A DNA stretch of 23,653 nucleotides from contig JALOMF010000004.1 of assembly GCA_025455635.1 (NCBI GenBank), positions 1-23,653 of the forward strand, read 5' to 3'. The translations under genes were made by a program, and so were the position numbers. The notes beneath the pieces were generated by a model. It worked only from the letters and a program-made list of their open reading frames with translations, was not told where the DNA came from and did not search any database. This document shows, piece by piece, positions 16,401-23,653 of this stretch. This DNA comes from Saprospiraceae bacterium. Its GTDB lineage: Bacteria; Bacteroidota; Bacteroidia; Chitinophagales; Saprospiraceae. The number at the start of each line of letters is the position of its first letter. Within the stretch, counting starts at the first letter, position 1.

Positions 16401-19400
16401 ATGAAGATGCCGGGGCACTGGTCAAAGCCAGTGACCACTTGCGCAGGGGGCACCACATCGTCGCAGTTGATGGTCAGGTCAGCCGGGATATTGGTCAAAA
16501 TAGGTGCCTGGGTATCGCCCAGCACGATGGTCACGACCGCTTGGTCGCAGCAGCCCGTGCTCTGGTTGCAAGCCTCGTAGGTGAACTGGTCGGTCACGCA
16601 GTCGAAGCCGCTGGGGATGTAGGTGAATTTGCCCGTCCAATCAATCGTGACCGTACCATGTGCGGGGTTCGCCACGATGGCGTAAAGCGGGTTATTCAGG
16701 TTAACGTCGTTGTAGGTGGCCCGCTCCGAGAAGGTCATGCCGGGGCAGGTCACATAGTTGTCGTTGGCCAAAATCGGAGCCGTGACGCCTGCACAATCAG
16801 GGTCATCACAGTCCACCAGCCCGTCGCCATCGTCGTCAATGCCGTTGGTGCAGTTCTCGCTGCAAGGGAGCACATTGACCGCAACTTGGTCGGTGCTGGT
16901 GCAGCCCGATGCCGAGGTCACTGTGACCGTGTAGGTGGTCGAAACGGCAGGCGAAACAGTTTTGGTTGCGCCAGCGCCGAGGCCGTTGCTCCAGTTGTAG
17001 GTGTAAGGCGAGCTGCCGCCTGTCACACCGACACTCAGCAGGGCGGTATTGCCGGGGCAAATGGTGATGTTGGCACCTGCATTGGCCGAAGGCCCACAAT
17101 CGGTGTCGGCGCAGTCGGCGAAGCCGTCGGCATCGTCGTCGAGGCCGTTGTTGCAGATTTCGGTACAGTTCTGCACGGTCACCAGTTTTTGGTCAGTGGC
17201 AAAACAGCCGTTGCTACTCGTCACGGTGACGGTATAAGTAGTGGTTGCAGAAGGTGAAATAGTTTGTGTAGCGCCATTGAAGCCATTGCTCCACGCAAAG
17301 CTGTAGGGTGCGGGTGCGCCGCTGCCCGTGGCGGTCAAGATGGATTGTTGCCCTTGGCAAATGGTGGCGTCGGCGCCTGCATTGGCCGTTGGGAGGGCAT
17401 TAATGCCCACACTTACTTGCGCAATGGAGGAACAGGTATTGGCGCCCGTAACCGTCACGGAGTAAATGGTTGTCGCAGATGGCGTAACTGTTTTCGTTGC
17501 GCCAGCACCAAGCCCATTGCTCCAATTGTAAGTGAAGGGAGCCGCACCGCCACTAGCTGACGCAGCCAAGTTGACGCTGGTCCCAGCGCAAACCGTCACG
17601 TTGAAACCCGCACTGGAAACAGGGGTTGCATTCACGTTCACCACCACTTGGTCGGTTGCGGTGCAGCCTGTGCTGGAAGTAACGGTCACGGTATAGGTCG
17701 TTGTCGTGCTTGGGATTGCGGTTACCGTTGCTGTATTGCCAATACCGCCGCTCCATGCAAAAGTGTAGGGTGCCGTACCAGCAGAGCCAACTGCCGTAAG
17801 CGAAGTGCTGGAGCCGCTGCAAATGGTCACATCCGCACCGGCGTTGGCTACTGGGCTGGGGTTCACGGTGACGGTACGGCTGGCAGTGGCCGTGCAGCCG
17901 CTGGCATTGGTGACGGTGACAATGTAGGTGGTTGTGCTGGCGGGAGCCCCCGTCAGTGCAGCGGATGTGGCCCCCGTGCTCCATAGATAAGAGGTGCCAC
18001 CTGATGCGGTGATGGTGCCTGTTTGCCCAGCACAGAGTGTGCTGACGCCCGTGATGCTGGCCGTAGGCAATGCGTTCACGGTCACAGTTCTGCTTGCGGT
18101 AGCAGTGCAGCCGCTAGCTCCAGTGAGCGTGACGGTGTAGGTCGTCGTGGTAGCTGGCGCAACGACGATGGCAGTGGTGGTAGCACCTGTGCTCCATGAG
18201 AAAGCTCCAGCGCCAGTGGCGGTCAAGGTCGTGCTATTACCTGCACAAATGGTGGCTGCACTGGCCGAGATGGTAGGCACAGTGGCAGCACAGTTGCTGT
18301 CGGCGCAGTCCACAAGGCCATCGCCGTCGTCGTCGAGGCCGTTGGTGCAGATTTCGGGGCAGGCCGTAGCACTCCCGATACTGGCCCAGTTGGCGCCCCT
18401 GGTGTCCACGAATGCGCCATACACCCTGATGATATTGAGCAAGCTGGCCAAAGAGCCAACTCTCAACTGGACTTCATCAAAAGGCTTGGTCGTGGTGATG
18501 GCAAGGTTGTACTTGCCTGGCCCCATGCCTATCCAATTGACAAGCAAGGCAAAATCTATCAACTGCACGCCCGTCCTGCACTCTTGCTGGGTGCCATCCA
18601 GGTAGGTGCAAATCGTCAGCGATTGGAAAAGGTCAAGTTGGAGGAAGTTGTTTGCATCCTCGATGACGAAGCCCGCACGGCTGCCTGTCGGGTAAGTCGT
18701 TAGCGCATCCTGCACAGACACAGCGCCCTGCGTGAGCACCCCAGCCATAACGGTGATATTGGCAAAATCCGTGTTGCTGGCAGTCGTCAATGCTGCTGTC
18801 TTGTCCACTTCGCAACCCACACAAGCCACGCCCAGCAGACCAGAACGGGCGCTGTTCACCACGACCGGGAAGCCAGGGTTGTTCAGGTGGTAGGTTTGCG
18901 AACAACCGACCGTGGCTGCGCAAAAGGACTGGGCGATAAGGCCGTATATCCTGGTTTCACCGAAATTGATGCCGACAAGGTTCGATATTTTGATTTTTAC
19001 TTCGTCAAATGGTTTGGTCGTGATAAAACCATAGGTGTTGCGGGTAGTGCCCGTCAGGAAATAAGACCCAAAAGAGAACAATTGCAGTTGGCCCAATTTG
19101 GTTTCTTGCACCACGCCGTTCAAATAGGTGGTAATGGTAATGGCATCCAACAACTGGGTGTTGAGCAACGAGACGTTCATCACGTCGAAGCCTGCAAACG
19201 TGCCAGCCGGGTAGCCTCCCAGTGCATGTTTTACGGAAACCGAAGCGGCCACGCCCACAGATGCAGTCAATTGGATAGTGGCATAGTCGGTCGTACTGGC
19301 CGTCAGCAAATTGTCGGTTTGGTCAACTGCGCAGCCCACACAGGCAATTCCTTCCACGCCCGTTTGTACCCAGTTGACCACGATTGGGTCGGTGGGGTTC

Positions 19401-22400
19401 GAGAGCGAAGTCGGTGTATTGCAAACAAGGGCGGGCGAGGCACAGAACCGCTGTACCACCATTTTGTAAATCCGGGTCACGCCAAGGTCAACGCCGACCA
19501 AGTTTGATATGGTCAATTTGACCTCATCAAAAGGCATGGTCGTAATGAAACCGGCGGTATTGCGGTTGCTGCCCGTTGCCAAGAAAGAACCCAGCGAAAG
19601 CAGCACTGTTTTTCCAGTTTTTGATTCTTGCAGTACGCCGTTCAAATAGGTTGAAATCGTCATGGCGTCCAACAAGTCCACCGAGATGAGCGAGGCATTG
19701 AAAACGTCAAAGCCTGCAAAATAGCCCGCGGGGTAATCGGTCAATGCATCCTTCACAGCCACTGCGGCAGCGGTGCCAATAGAAGTTGTAAGCTGAATGG
19801 TGGCGTAGTCCGTAGCGCTGGCCGAAATGATGTTCTCTGTATTCACAACAGCGCAACCCACGCAAGCAATACCAGTTATACCGGTATTCGGCCCGCTCAC
19901 CACCACTGGGTATGTCGGGTTCACCATGGGCACCTGTGTGTTGCAAGTCAAAGCTGGCCCAGCGCAAAAACGTTGGACGACCGCATGGTAAACCTGAGCG
20001 GTGAACAGCAGGCCCACCAGGGTCTGGTACCTAATCCTGACTTCGTCAAATGCGGCAGTGGTCACAAAGCCCAGCGTGACCGTCCCATCGGCATTGAGCA
20101 AGCTGGAACTGATTCCAACAAGAGAACTGACGGCCGTGTAAGTTTCTGCCTGTACGCCATTGTTAAAAGTCGTAATCGTAACGGAGGATGCAATGGAGCC
20201 ATTGAGCAGCCCTGCCGAACTGACCTTAAACCCGGCGAAGGTGCCCGCAGGGTAAGTGTCCGCAGCGTCATTGTCTCTTACTGCCAAGGTTGCGTTGCAG
20301 CCAAGTCCGGTGATGCTCACCGTTGCAAAATTGGCGTTGTTGGCGTCGTTCAAGTTGGCGATGTTGCTCACGCTGCCCACGCAAGGTGGTATTATGCTGA
20401 ACACATCGTCGTTGATGCTGGCAGCCATGTTGGAGAACGTCGAGGACGTCCAGGGGTACTGCCTGTTGCAGAGCATGGTTCCAGGCACCACGCCTGTTTG
20501 CGGGCAATCGGGGTCGTAGCTGTCCACGAGGCCATCGCCATCGTCATCTAGGTTGTTGTTGCAGATTTCGGCACAAGGCGGCTGCACGCTGACCGTGAGC
20601 ACGTTGGAGAAGACCGTGCCGCAGGTGCTGTTGCCCGTGCAGTTGTACGATACCCTGAAATAAGTGGTCGCCGTCAAGCTGGTGGGCGCATAGCTGCTGG
20701 AGGTTGCGCCCGCCACGTTCGTCCAATTGATGTTGTCGGTGGACTGCTGCCACTGTATTCCGCAAGTGCCGGAAGAACCGGTGGCGCTGCTGGTCATCAG
20801 GTAGGGGCTTGCGCAGTTTATTGGCATGGCTCGCACCGCCGTCACGGTCTGGCAGGCGACCTCCACGGGCAGGTTGTAGCACTTGAAGTAAAGGCAGTTC
20901 ATGCGGGAGTCCGCAAGCCCGCCCGAAGCGCCGCCGGCATAGTTGGCGCCATAGTCGAAGGTAATGCTCGAAACATTGTTGTAGCCGAAAGTCACCATCG
21001 TCTCGTAGGCCGTCTCGCTGACCATGAAGAAGTCCTGTAGGCTGCCAAGCGCCTTTAGCGAGCCGCTCAGGGTCAGCACGGTGGGCGAGTTCACGGCGTA
21101 GTTGGCGTAGCCGCTTGCCTGGATGAACTCCCGCAGGAAGCTGTTGTCCCCGTCGAGGTCCACCGACGACATTTTCAGGTCGGTGAACGGCTTGGGGGCG
21201 CCCGTGGTGGCGTCAAGGAAGTCTATCCTGAAACGCACGGAGCGGTCGCCACTTGCATCGTAGGTGCCGTTGGAGTTGAAGAAATCGTAGTCAATGACAG
21301 GCTGGAAGGCAGCGTTGTAGCCACCGTTCGTGTTGTCCTGGTCTATGTTGCTGATGACGATGTCCGGGTGCGTCCTCGAAACGATGGTGAGGTTGGCGTT
21401 GGTGCCTGCCGCCACGTTGTTGTAGCGGTACACGGCACCGACCGCCCCGGCAGTGCCGGACAGCAGCGTTGGTGCGTGCAAGTTGAGCGTCGGGGAAGAG
21501 CAGCCACAGTCGGGGTCGTTGGCGTCCACGAGGCTGTCGCCGTCGTCGTCTATGCCGTTGGTGCAGTTTTCAGGGCTGCAGCCGAACGGGATAAGGTTAG
21601 CGCCGGGCACTATCGTCCAAGTGGCGTTGGATGGCGTTCTCCAATAAACTTGGAAGTGGTCGCCGCCAGTGTTGTCCTTATGGAGCAGTTCGACGTAGTA
21701 TTTTTGACCAGCAACGAGGTTGATGTTGGCTGAGGTTTGTGAGGCATATTTAGTAAATTCGGCAGTACCGGTCCAGCCAGCAAAAGAAGCAATCAAGACC
21801 CTGCTGGCTGCCTGCACGTTCGTGCCGAGGTACAGTGCGCAATCGTCGTCACCTGTGATGTTAAAGGAATAGGTTCCTGTCACAGTTGGTTGGATATAGC
21901 CCCTTACCCTAGTGCCATAACTGTCGGCCACGTTGTCTGGCCCGTCGAAGCTGGCAATAGTGCCAGTGAAGTTTGGGCTGTTGGGGTAGGAAGCATGGCT
22001 GGTCAAACTTGCGACTGACGAACCCGAAATACCCGTCCACCGCTCAAGGGTCAGAGACCCGGTCGGACAGAAGGTCATGCAATCGTCGTCAGCGCCGTCC
22101 ACGAGGCCATCTCCATCGTCGTCGAGACTGTTGTTGCAGATTTCAGCACAGCTTTGACAAAACCTGAGCGAGATATTGTCAATCTTGAGGGCCGTGCCAT
22201 TTGCGAAGCCAACAATCCTAACTTTCGTGGCCGTGGCAGGTGTCAAGCCTTTCACTGGGTAGATGTACCCAAATGAGCCGTTCATCACAATATTTGCAAA
22301 AACGTCCGATGTTTTTGAGATAAAGGTATTTCCGTTGTAAAATTCAAGATAAACCTTCGCATTGGTACCTGGTTCGTGCCTCCCGACTCCCGCCGTGAAG

Positions 22401-23653
22401 ATGTATTCTTGGTTGGCGGTGCAGGCGACGTCCTGGTAAACCGTGAAATTGGAAGCGGTATTGGCATTGTTCAAAATCAGGAAGTTGCCAGATGAGCCTC
22501 CTGGGTCTAGTGTCAGCCCTCCGTTGGAGGCAGTCCAATTAGTTGTGCCTTGCGAGAAATCGCCGTTCGCTACCAAATTCCCAGTTTGGCAGCTTGCGCT
22601 GCAAGAAAGGTTCGTCAGTTCATGGCAGTCGTTGCCGCTTTCTTGGGCATAAATGCTGGAAATATTCGTGGCGGTCAAGTCTTGGTCATAGACCCTGACG
22701 CTGGCGATGGAACCCGAAAAAAACAGCGAGCTGCCTCCGGTGGCACCTGACCTCGCAGCGCCAAGGTGCAGCGGTTGGTTGCCGTAAATGCCCAAGGTCT
22801 TCACTTCTTCGCTGCTCAGTACGCCGTTCACATAAACCCTTTCCACCCCGCCAGTACCACCCGAATAGGTGATGGCAAAATGCTGCCAGACGCCCGGGGT
22901 TGGAATCGTGGTGTATGCCATGTCGGGGGCGCCCCAGTGCGAGATTGCGCCAAAATGTGGATTAGAACCGTAGTTGATATGCGCATTGGTGCCATCGCCG
23001 CCACCCCGGTACGACCAGCTCAACAAGGATTCCTCGTCGCCAACCACAGGGTTGTAGGCCCATACCATCACGGTAAAATTGCCGCTGCCGGTGATGCCAG
23101 CAGGAGCGGTAAAACTCGACAACATCACATCCGTCCCATCAAAAGTGACGGCTTTGCGGCCAGCTACGGTTTCTACAACGGGATTGGTCGTACCGCTCCC
23201 GAAATTACCGGCAAGCGAACCTGCGTTTGGCCAAGCGGTGAGCACCCCATTGGCAAGTGCCGCTGCACTCAAATTGATGAGTGGCGTTTGGGTAGTTTGG
23301 CATTCGGTATCTTCGCAATCCAGCAAGCCGTCGCTGTCGTCGTCAATGCTGTTGTCGCAGATTTCGGTAGCTCCGCAAATGGGTACGTTTCCACTGAAAT
23401 TATATAGGTGGATTTCACCAAGCCCCAATGTCATGGACTTTGCAAACATGCCCCCTTCAATATCGCCCGTGCCTGTTTTAATCAAGTTGTGGTTGGGTGC
23501 GAACAGGGTTCCTATTACCAGCGAAGCCGTATTGATGGTTAAATTATAAGTAGTGTTTCCAGAAAAATTCCAGAGCACATAAGCCCCGTGCAAGGAGCCA
23601 CTCAAGCCTGGCATATTGCTGTTGTTCCAGACATAATTTGCCGATAAAGGCAC
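13493..23653 (-). CDS. Giant mosaic adhesin with LamG, PA14, 174-residue repeats, PKD-like repeats and EF-hand C-terminus; N-terminus cut by window edge
   Basis: The frame is open from the right edge to TAA 13493-13495, 3386 codons; the signal peptide and true start lie outside. In order: end of a choice-of-anchor A domain (1-90, GTLFAPNHN, GEIHLYNFSG), LamG-like jellyroll (122-345), galactose-binding-like module (360-500, NGDFSQGTTNW), PA14 (526-692, GTYSFNITGDDDCALYL), an unassigned beta-rich module (717 to about 935), an Ig-like unit (to about 1025), four unassigned 174-residue repeats (1051 to about 1752), five PKD-like repeats (1789-2164) plus one (2187-2265), cadherin-like and HYR units (2288 to about 2480), three H-type-lectin-like units (about 2490-2735), an inserted module (2857-3178) and twin EF-hands (3292-3386). 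Seven MopE-like Asp motifs separate the modules. Several heads belong to glycan-binding folds, so polysaccharide or cell adhesion is inferred. No catalytic site was seen. Confidence 0.95.
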   Translation of the reverse strand: MPLSANYVWNNSNMPGLSGSLHGAYVLWNFSGNTTYNLTINTASLVIGTLFAPNHNLIKTGTGDIEGGMFAKSMTLGLGEIHLYNFSGNVPICGATEICDNSIDDDSDGLLDCEDTECQTTQTPLINLSAAALANGVLTAWPNAGSLAGNFGSGTTNPVVETVAGRKAVTFDGTDVMLSSFTAPAGITGSGNFTVMVWAYNPVVGDEESLLSWSYRGGGDGTNAHINYGSNPHFGAISHWGAPDMAYTTIPTPGVWQHFAITYSGGTGGVERVYVNGVLSSEEVKTLGIYGNQPLHLGAARSGATGGSSLFFSGSIASVRVYDQDLTATNISSIYAQESGNDCHELTNLSCSASCQTGNLVANGDFSQGTTNWTASNGGLTLDPGGSSGNFLILNNANTASNFTVYQDVACTANQEYIFTAGVGRHEPGTNAKVYLEFYNGNTFISKTSDVFANIVMNGSFGYIYPVKGLTPATATKVRIVGFANGTALKIDNISLRFCQSCAEICNNSLDDDGDGLVDGADDDCMTFCPTGSLTLERWTGISGSSVASLTSHASYPNSPNFTGTIASFDGPDNVADSYGTRVRGYIQPTVTGTYSFNITGDDDCALYLGTNVQAASRVLIASFAGWTGTAEFTKYASQTSANINLVAGQKYYVELLHKDNTGGDHFQVYWRTPSNATWTIVPGANLIPFGCSPENCTNGIDDDGDSLVDANDPDCGCSSPTLNLHAPTLLSGTAGAVGAVYRYNNVAAGTNANLTIVSRTHPDIVISNIDQDNTNGGYNAAFQPVIDYDFFNSNGTYDASGDRSVRFRIDFLDATTGAPKPFTDLKMSSVDLDGDNSFLREFIQASGYANYAVNSPTVLTLSGSLKALGSLQDFFMVSETAYETMVTFGYNNVSSITFDYGANYAGGASGGLADSRMNCLYFKCYNLPVEVACQTVTAVRAMPINCASPYLMTSSATGSSGTCGIQWQQSTDNINWTNVAGATSSSYAPTSLTATTYFRVSYNCTGNSTCGTVFSNVLTVSVQPPCAEICNNNLDDDGDGLVDSYDPDCPQTGVVPGTMLCNRQYPWTSSTFSNMAASINDDVFSIIPPCVGSVSNIANLNDANNANFATVSITGLGCNATLAVRDNDAADTYPAGTFAGFKVSSAGLLNGSIASSVTITTFNNGVQAETYTAVSSLVGISSSLLNADGTVTLGFVTTAAFDEVRIRYQTLVGLLFTAQVYHAVVQRFCAGPALTCNTQVPMVNPTYPVVVSGPNTGITGIACVGCAVVNTENIISASATDYATIQLTTSIGTAAAVAVKDALTDYPAGYFAGFDVFNASLISVDLLDAMTISTYLNGVLQESKTGKTVLLSLGSFLATGSNRNTAGFITTMPFDEVKLTISNLVGVDLGVTRIYKMVVQRFCASPALVCNTPTSLSNPTDPIVVNWVQTGVEGIACVGCAVDQTDNLLTASTTDYATIQLTASVGVAASVSVKHALGGYPAGTFAGFDVMNVSLLNTQLLDAITITTYLNGVVQETKLGQLQLFSFGSYFLTGTTRNTYGFITTKPFDEVKIKISNLVGINFGETRIYGLIAQSFCAATVGCSQTYHLNNPGFPVVVNSARSGLLGVACVGCEVDKTAALTTASNTDFANITVMAGVLTQGAVSVQDALTTYPTGSRAGFVIEDANNFLQLDLFQSLTICTYLDGTQQECRTGVQLIDFALLVNWIGMGPGKYNLAITTTKPFDEVQLRVGSLASLLNIIRVYGAFVDTRGANWASIGSATACPEICTNGLDDDGDGLVDCADSNCAATVPTISASAATICAGNSTTLTATGAGAFSWSTGATTTAIVVAPATTTTYTVTLTGASGCTATASRTVTVNALPTASITGVSTLCAGQTGTITASGGTSYLWSTGATSAALTGAPASTTTYIVTVTNASGCTATASRTVTVNPSPVANAGADVTICSGSSTSLTAVGSAGTAPYTFAWSGGIGNTATVTAIPSTTTTYTVTVTSSTGCTATDQVVVNVNATPVSSAGFNVTVCAGTSVNLAASASGGAAPFTYNWSNGLGAGATKTVTPSATTIYSVTVTGANTCSSIAQVSVGINALPTANAGADATICQGQQSILTATGSGAPAPYSFAWSNGFNGATQTISPSATTTYTVTVTSSNGCFATDQKLVTVQNCTEICNNGLDDDADGFADCADTDCGPSANAGANITICPGNTALLSVGVTGGSSPYTYNWSNGLGAGATKTVSPAVSTTYTVTVTSASGCTSTDQVAVNVLPCSENCTNGIDDDGDGLVDCDDPDCAGVTAPILANDNYVTCPGMTFSERATYNDVNLNNPLYAIVANPAHGTVTIDWTGKFTYIPSGFDCVTDQFTYEACNQSTGCCDQAVVTIVLGDTQAPILTNIPADLTINCDDVVPPAQVVTGFDQCPGIFMDFEEVSSQNYVGACGSYTITRTWSATDFCGNTVTDEQKITVVDLTRPEIFNVHTTADGSKLLAGVAQRVTHDWKYVRFPITFKGMPVVLASVTTNADIKPVAVQLRNISKQGFEMKLREEEAADGSHGNENVSWVAVEAGQSDQGMVWEAGTLANVNHLLDTINFKQAYAAAPVFLSSVITTAQTDPGTIRTTALSGTSAQLFVQEETSADAETNHMNETIGYFALADGSAMVDEKGHHIGEAGKISLTHAWTTITLANNYTKPVVVIGSVSNNDAQPVTARVRNVTGNRFELRLQEWDYQDGNHSPETVNWIVVEGSVPGNQNFYCEGGSADLVPQVNIFALDNCDDLVELGHSQDAQIQPDGLVNSHIWTAIDDCGNTQLLTRNDTCIVAAVKVKARLFGAITGTGGSNLMRDNLRTQDMLPIVEPYSEMPGYPHVATIHPTVKICHHPGQADQTAMEIPASELQEHLAHGDIIGSCGLPPAALPAGVANAEFRTIANGDWNNPATWLGGQMPLNDNVINKTISIEHDVKLTNGSVFLKNNSRLFVTNGSLLLSNGGIRLQNSSLFANLSTLNISGELYSWSGTCRVEMKDCTVKVGGNFNNESGTRKLDNTCLEVGNNFNCGFNNSVDSLSNLTATINGVVRIFNNGKVHVSDSKFRLPNGNFIVELGCKLSGGGLKLLLENGSLINTGLWSAVVDQFCVAGTITLPLINLPAVENCSNLTDYFLSCSPDNIVNEDAAGTVTGSVTGPLAAGVGVMNPVLLEDTGNSAIVDWLVLELRDPNNAAEIKGYATVVLRRDGSITTEEGDSIIVFNKLQEGDYLVSIRHRNHLGLMTEYPEFLSIIDPPMIDFSDLTMPVKGGINAGRTFNGKRYLWGGDLNGDGKVVYQGPSNDIFRLFVRILEDQGNVENLANYIVPGYEHADFNMDGKVIYQGPNNDRSPLLTFTILSHGGNGNMLANYIALDFIP
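13496..13780 (-). other. C-terminal twin dockerin-like EF-hands (expanded loop), long gene
   Basis: The last 95 residues parallel those of the neighbouring gene without a length change: GDLNGDGKVVYQGPSND followed by IFRLFVRIL, then ADFNMDGKVIYQGPNND followed by SPLLTFTIL and LANYIALDFIP. All D-x-N-x-D-G positions are intact in both copies here. The protein ends directly after the second helix, with no T9SS, LPXTG or transmembrane tail. Confidence 0.75.
14118..15085 (-). other. Inserted module with HLAHGD motif and beta-helix-like repeats
   Basis: Residues of about 2857-3178 have no counterpart in the neighbouring paralogue, where about 14 residues join the flanking conserved sequence. The insert begins with a C-H-H-P-G ... 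E-H-L-A-H-G-D-I-I-G-S-C motif (2866-2897), a Cys/His pattern seen in other Bacteroidota exported proteins. It then has a GDWNNPATWLGGQMPLNDNV segment and a series of short Asn/Gly/Ser-rich strands that look like a beta-helix. Counted GC is 49 of 120 bases at 14461-14580, against 36 of 60 at 15481-15540 and 35 of 60 at 13741-13800, which fits a separately acquired module. Confidence 0.7.
15449..16186 (-). other. Three H-type-lectin-like units, long gene
   Basis: Residues of about 2490-2735 have the same three-unit layout as the neighbouring gene: FPITFKGMPVVLAS with RNISKQGFEMKLREEE, then INFKQAYAAAPVFLSS with a more divergent middle strand, then YTKPVVVIGSV with RVRNVTGNRFELRLQEW. Each ends in a WVAVEAG/WIVVEGS-type strand. 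The order and divergence of the three units match between the two proteins, so the trio was duplicated as a block. Confidence 0.6.
17162..18289 (-). repeat. Five PKD-like repeats
   Basis: Residues 1789-2164 carry five units of about 65-80 residues. Each has an ADVTICxGxSxxLTA opening, a PYTFAWSNGxGxGATKTVSP middle and a TTTYTVTVTSSxGCTATDQVxVxVN ending. A sixth unit sits at 16859-17095 after an intervening MopE-like motif. The Cys at the opening and the Cys in GC can pair. These are the PKD/Ig-like spacers common in Bacteroidota surface proteins, and two or three related units occur in the neighbouring gene. Confidence 0.85.
18398..20503 (-). repeat. Four tandem repeats of about 174 residues, unassigned
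   Basis: Residues 1051 to about 1752 are four units. Units two, three and four begin at Cys1230, Cys1404 and Cys1578, exactly 174 codons (522 bases) apart. Shared signatures are GIACVGCAV near the start, YPAGxFAGFDV in the middle, TITTYLNGVxQE, and TxPFDEVxLxISNLVGxxxGxTRIY near the end. Unit one lacks the VGC-x-V pair form (it has PPCVGSVSN). I do not recognise a named family. The alternating strand pattern suggests a beta-sandwich. Confidence 0.8.
21578..22078 (-). other. PA14 domain
   Basis: Residues of about 526-692 match PA14: LTLERWTGISGSSV start, VRGYIQPTVTGTYSFNITGDDDCALYLG core, and INLVAGQKYYVELLHKDNTGGDHFQVYW end. The DDD-C segment at the core corresponds to the calcium-dependent ligand site of PA14 lectins such as yeast flocculins and epithelial adhesins. 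It is flanked on both sides by MopE-like motifs, so it is a discrete insert. Confidence 0.85.
22619..23290 (-). other. LamG-like (concanavalin-fold) module
   Basis: Residues of about 122-345 carry the LamG_3 pattern: V-x-FDGTDVMLSS, GNFTVMVWAYN, the WQHFAITYSGG strand, RVYVNGVLSSEE, a PLHLGAARS strand and FSGSIASVRVYDQDLT. These are the canonical strands of the LamG-like jellyroll found in secreted carbohydrate- or protein-binding proteins. No catalytic Glu pair of a glycoside hydrolase 16 type is seen. Confidence 0.85.
23300..23365 (-). repeat. MopE-like Asp-rich motif 1 of 7, long gene
   Basis: Residues 97-118 read E-I-C-D-N-S-I-D-D-D-S-D-G-L-L-D-C-E-D-T-E-C. The pattern matches the putative metal-binding motif first described around MopE. 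It joins the choice-of-anchor A domain to the LamG-like module. Other copies in this gene are at 22079-22144, 21506-21571, 20504-20569, 18290-18355, 17096-17161 and 16793-16858, each exactly 22 residues and each at a module boundary. Confidence 0.8.
23384..23653 (-). other. Choice-of-anchor A domain, C-terminal part
   Basis: The first 90 visible residues show the hallmark end of this family: VLWNFSGNTTYNLTI, a GTLFAPNHN segment, a GxIEGGMFAKS strand and GEIHLYNFSGNVP. In other bacteria this domain is N-terminal on exported proteins that carry different C-terminal sorting signals. It therefore suggests that only about 150-250 residues of this protein are missing beyond the right edge. Confidence 0.8.

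Noticed and set aside
16241..17257. 338-codon plus-strand open frame
   Set aside because: It is antisense to HYR, cadherin-like, MopE-like and PKD-like coding sequence and repeats the same skewed composition.
22619..23290. Glycoside hydrolase of the GH16 type
   Set aside because: The jellyroll strands fit LamG-like binding modules and no E-x-D-x-x-E catalytic motif is present.

Overview
The window is almost entirely coding and carries three giant, head-to-tail secreted-protein genes on the minus strand, separated by two gene-free gaps of roughly 350 bases. In transcription order they are: a 5'-truncated gene (23653 to 13493, 3386 codons visible), a complete gene (13147 to 8501, 1548 codons) and a 3'-truncated gene (8129 to the left edge, 2709 codons with no stop). 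No metabolic, informational, RNA or mobile-element gene is visible. The domain mix (SprB-type repeats, HYR repeats, PKD-like repeats with I/VCxG openings, SdrD B-like repeats, DUF11, choice-of-anchor A, and a shared C-terminus rich in YQGPxND motifs) points to the Bacteroidota, most probably Saprospiraceae or a relative. That placement is inferred from protein style, not from a marker gene.

Region by region. 13493-23653 encodes a mosaic adhesin: choice-of-anchor A remnant, LamG-like jellyroll, galactose-binding-like module, PA14, an unassigned beta-rich module, an Ig-like module, four unassigned repeats of about 174 residues, six PKD-like repeats, then a large C-terminal module. 13148-13492 is an AT-rich intergenic gap with a strong hairpin after the first gene. 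8501-13147 encodes a shorter relative: signal peptide, beta-propeller-like domain, Ig/PKD-like repeats, then the same C-terminal module. 8130-8500 is a gap with a clear intrinsic terminator and a second hairpin just ahead of the next start. 1-8129 encodes a long fibre-like protein: signal peptide, four SprB-like repeats, DUF11 and SdrD-B-like spacers, one PKD-like unit and an array of about 16 HYR-like units that runs off the window.

How they fit together. The first two proteins share an approximately 810-residue C-terminal module: cadherin-like unit, HYR unit, three H-type-lectin-like units, a conserved unnamed region, and a pair of expanded-loop dockerin-like EF-hands. Their N-terminal halves are completely different. 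A MopE-like Asp-rich motif (E-x-C-x-N-x-x-D-D-D-x-D-G) occurs eleven times and sits between modules like a joint. I infer a family of cell-surface or matrix adhesins that present interchangeable binding heads on a common C-terminal display and calcium-binding base. Each gene probably has its own transcription unit, because a terminator separates at least the second from the third. The C-terminus of the third protein lies outside the window, so its membership in the shared-C-terminus family cannot be tested here.
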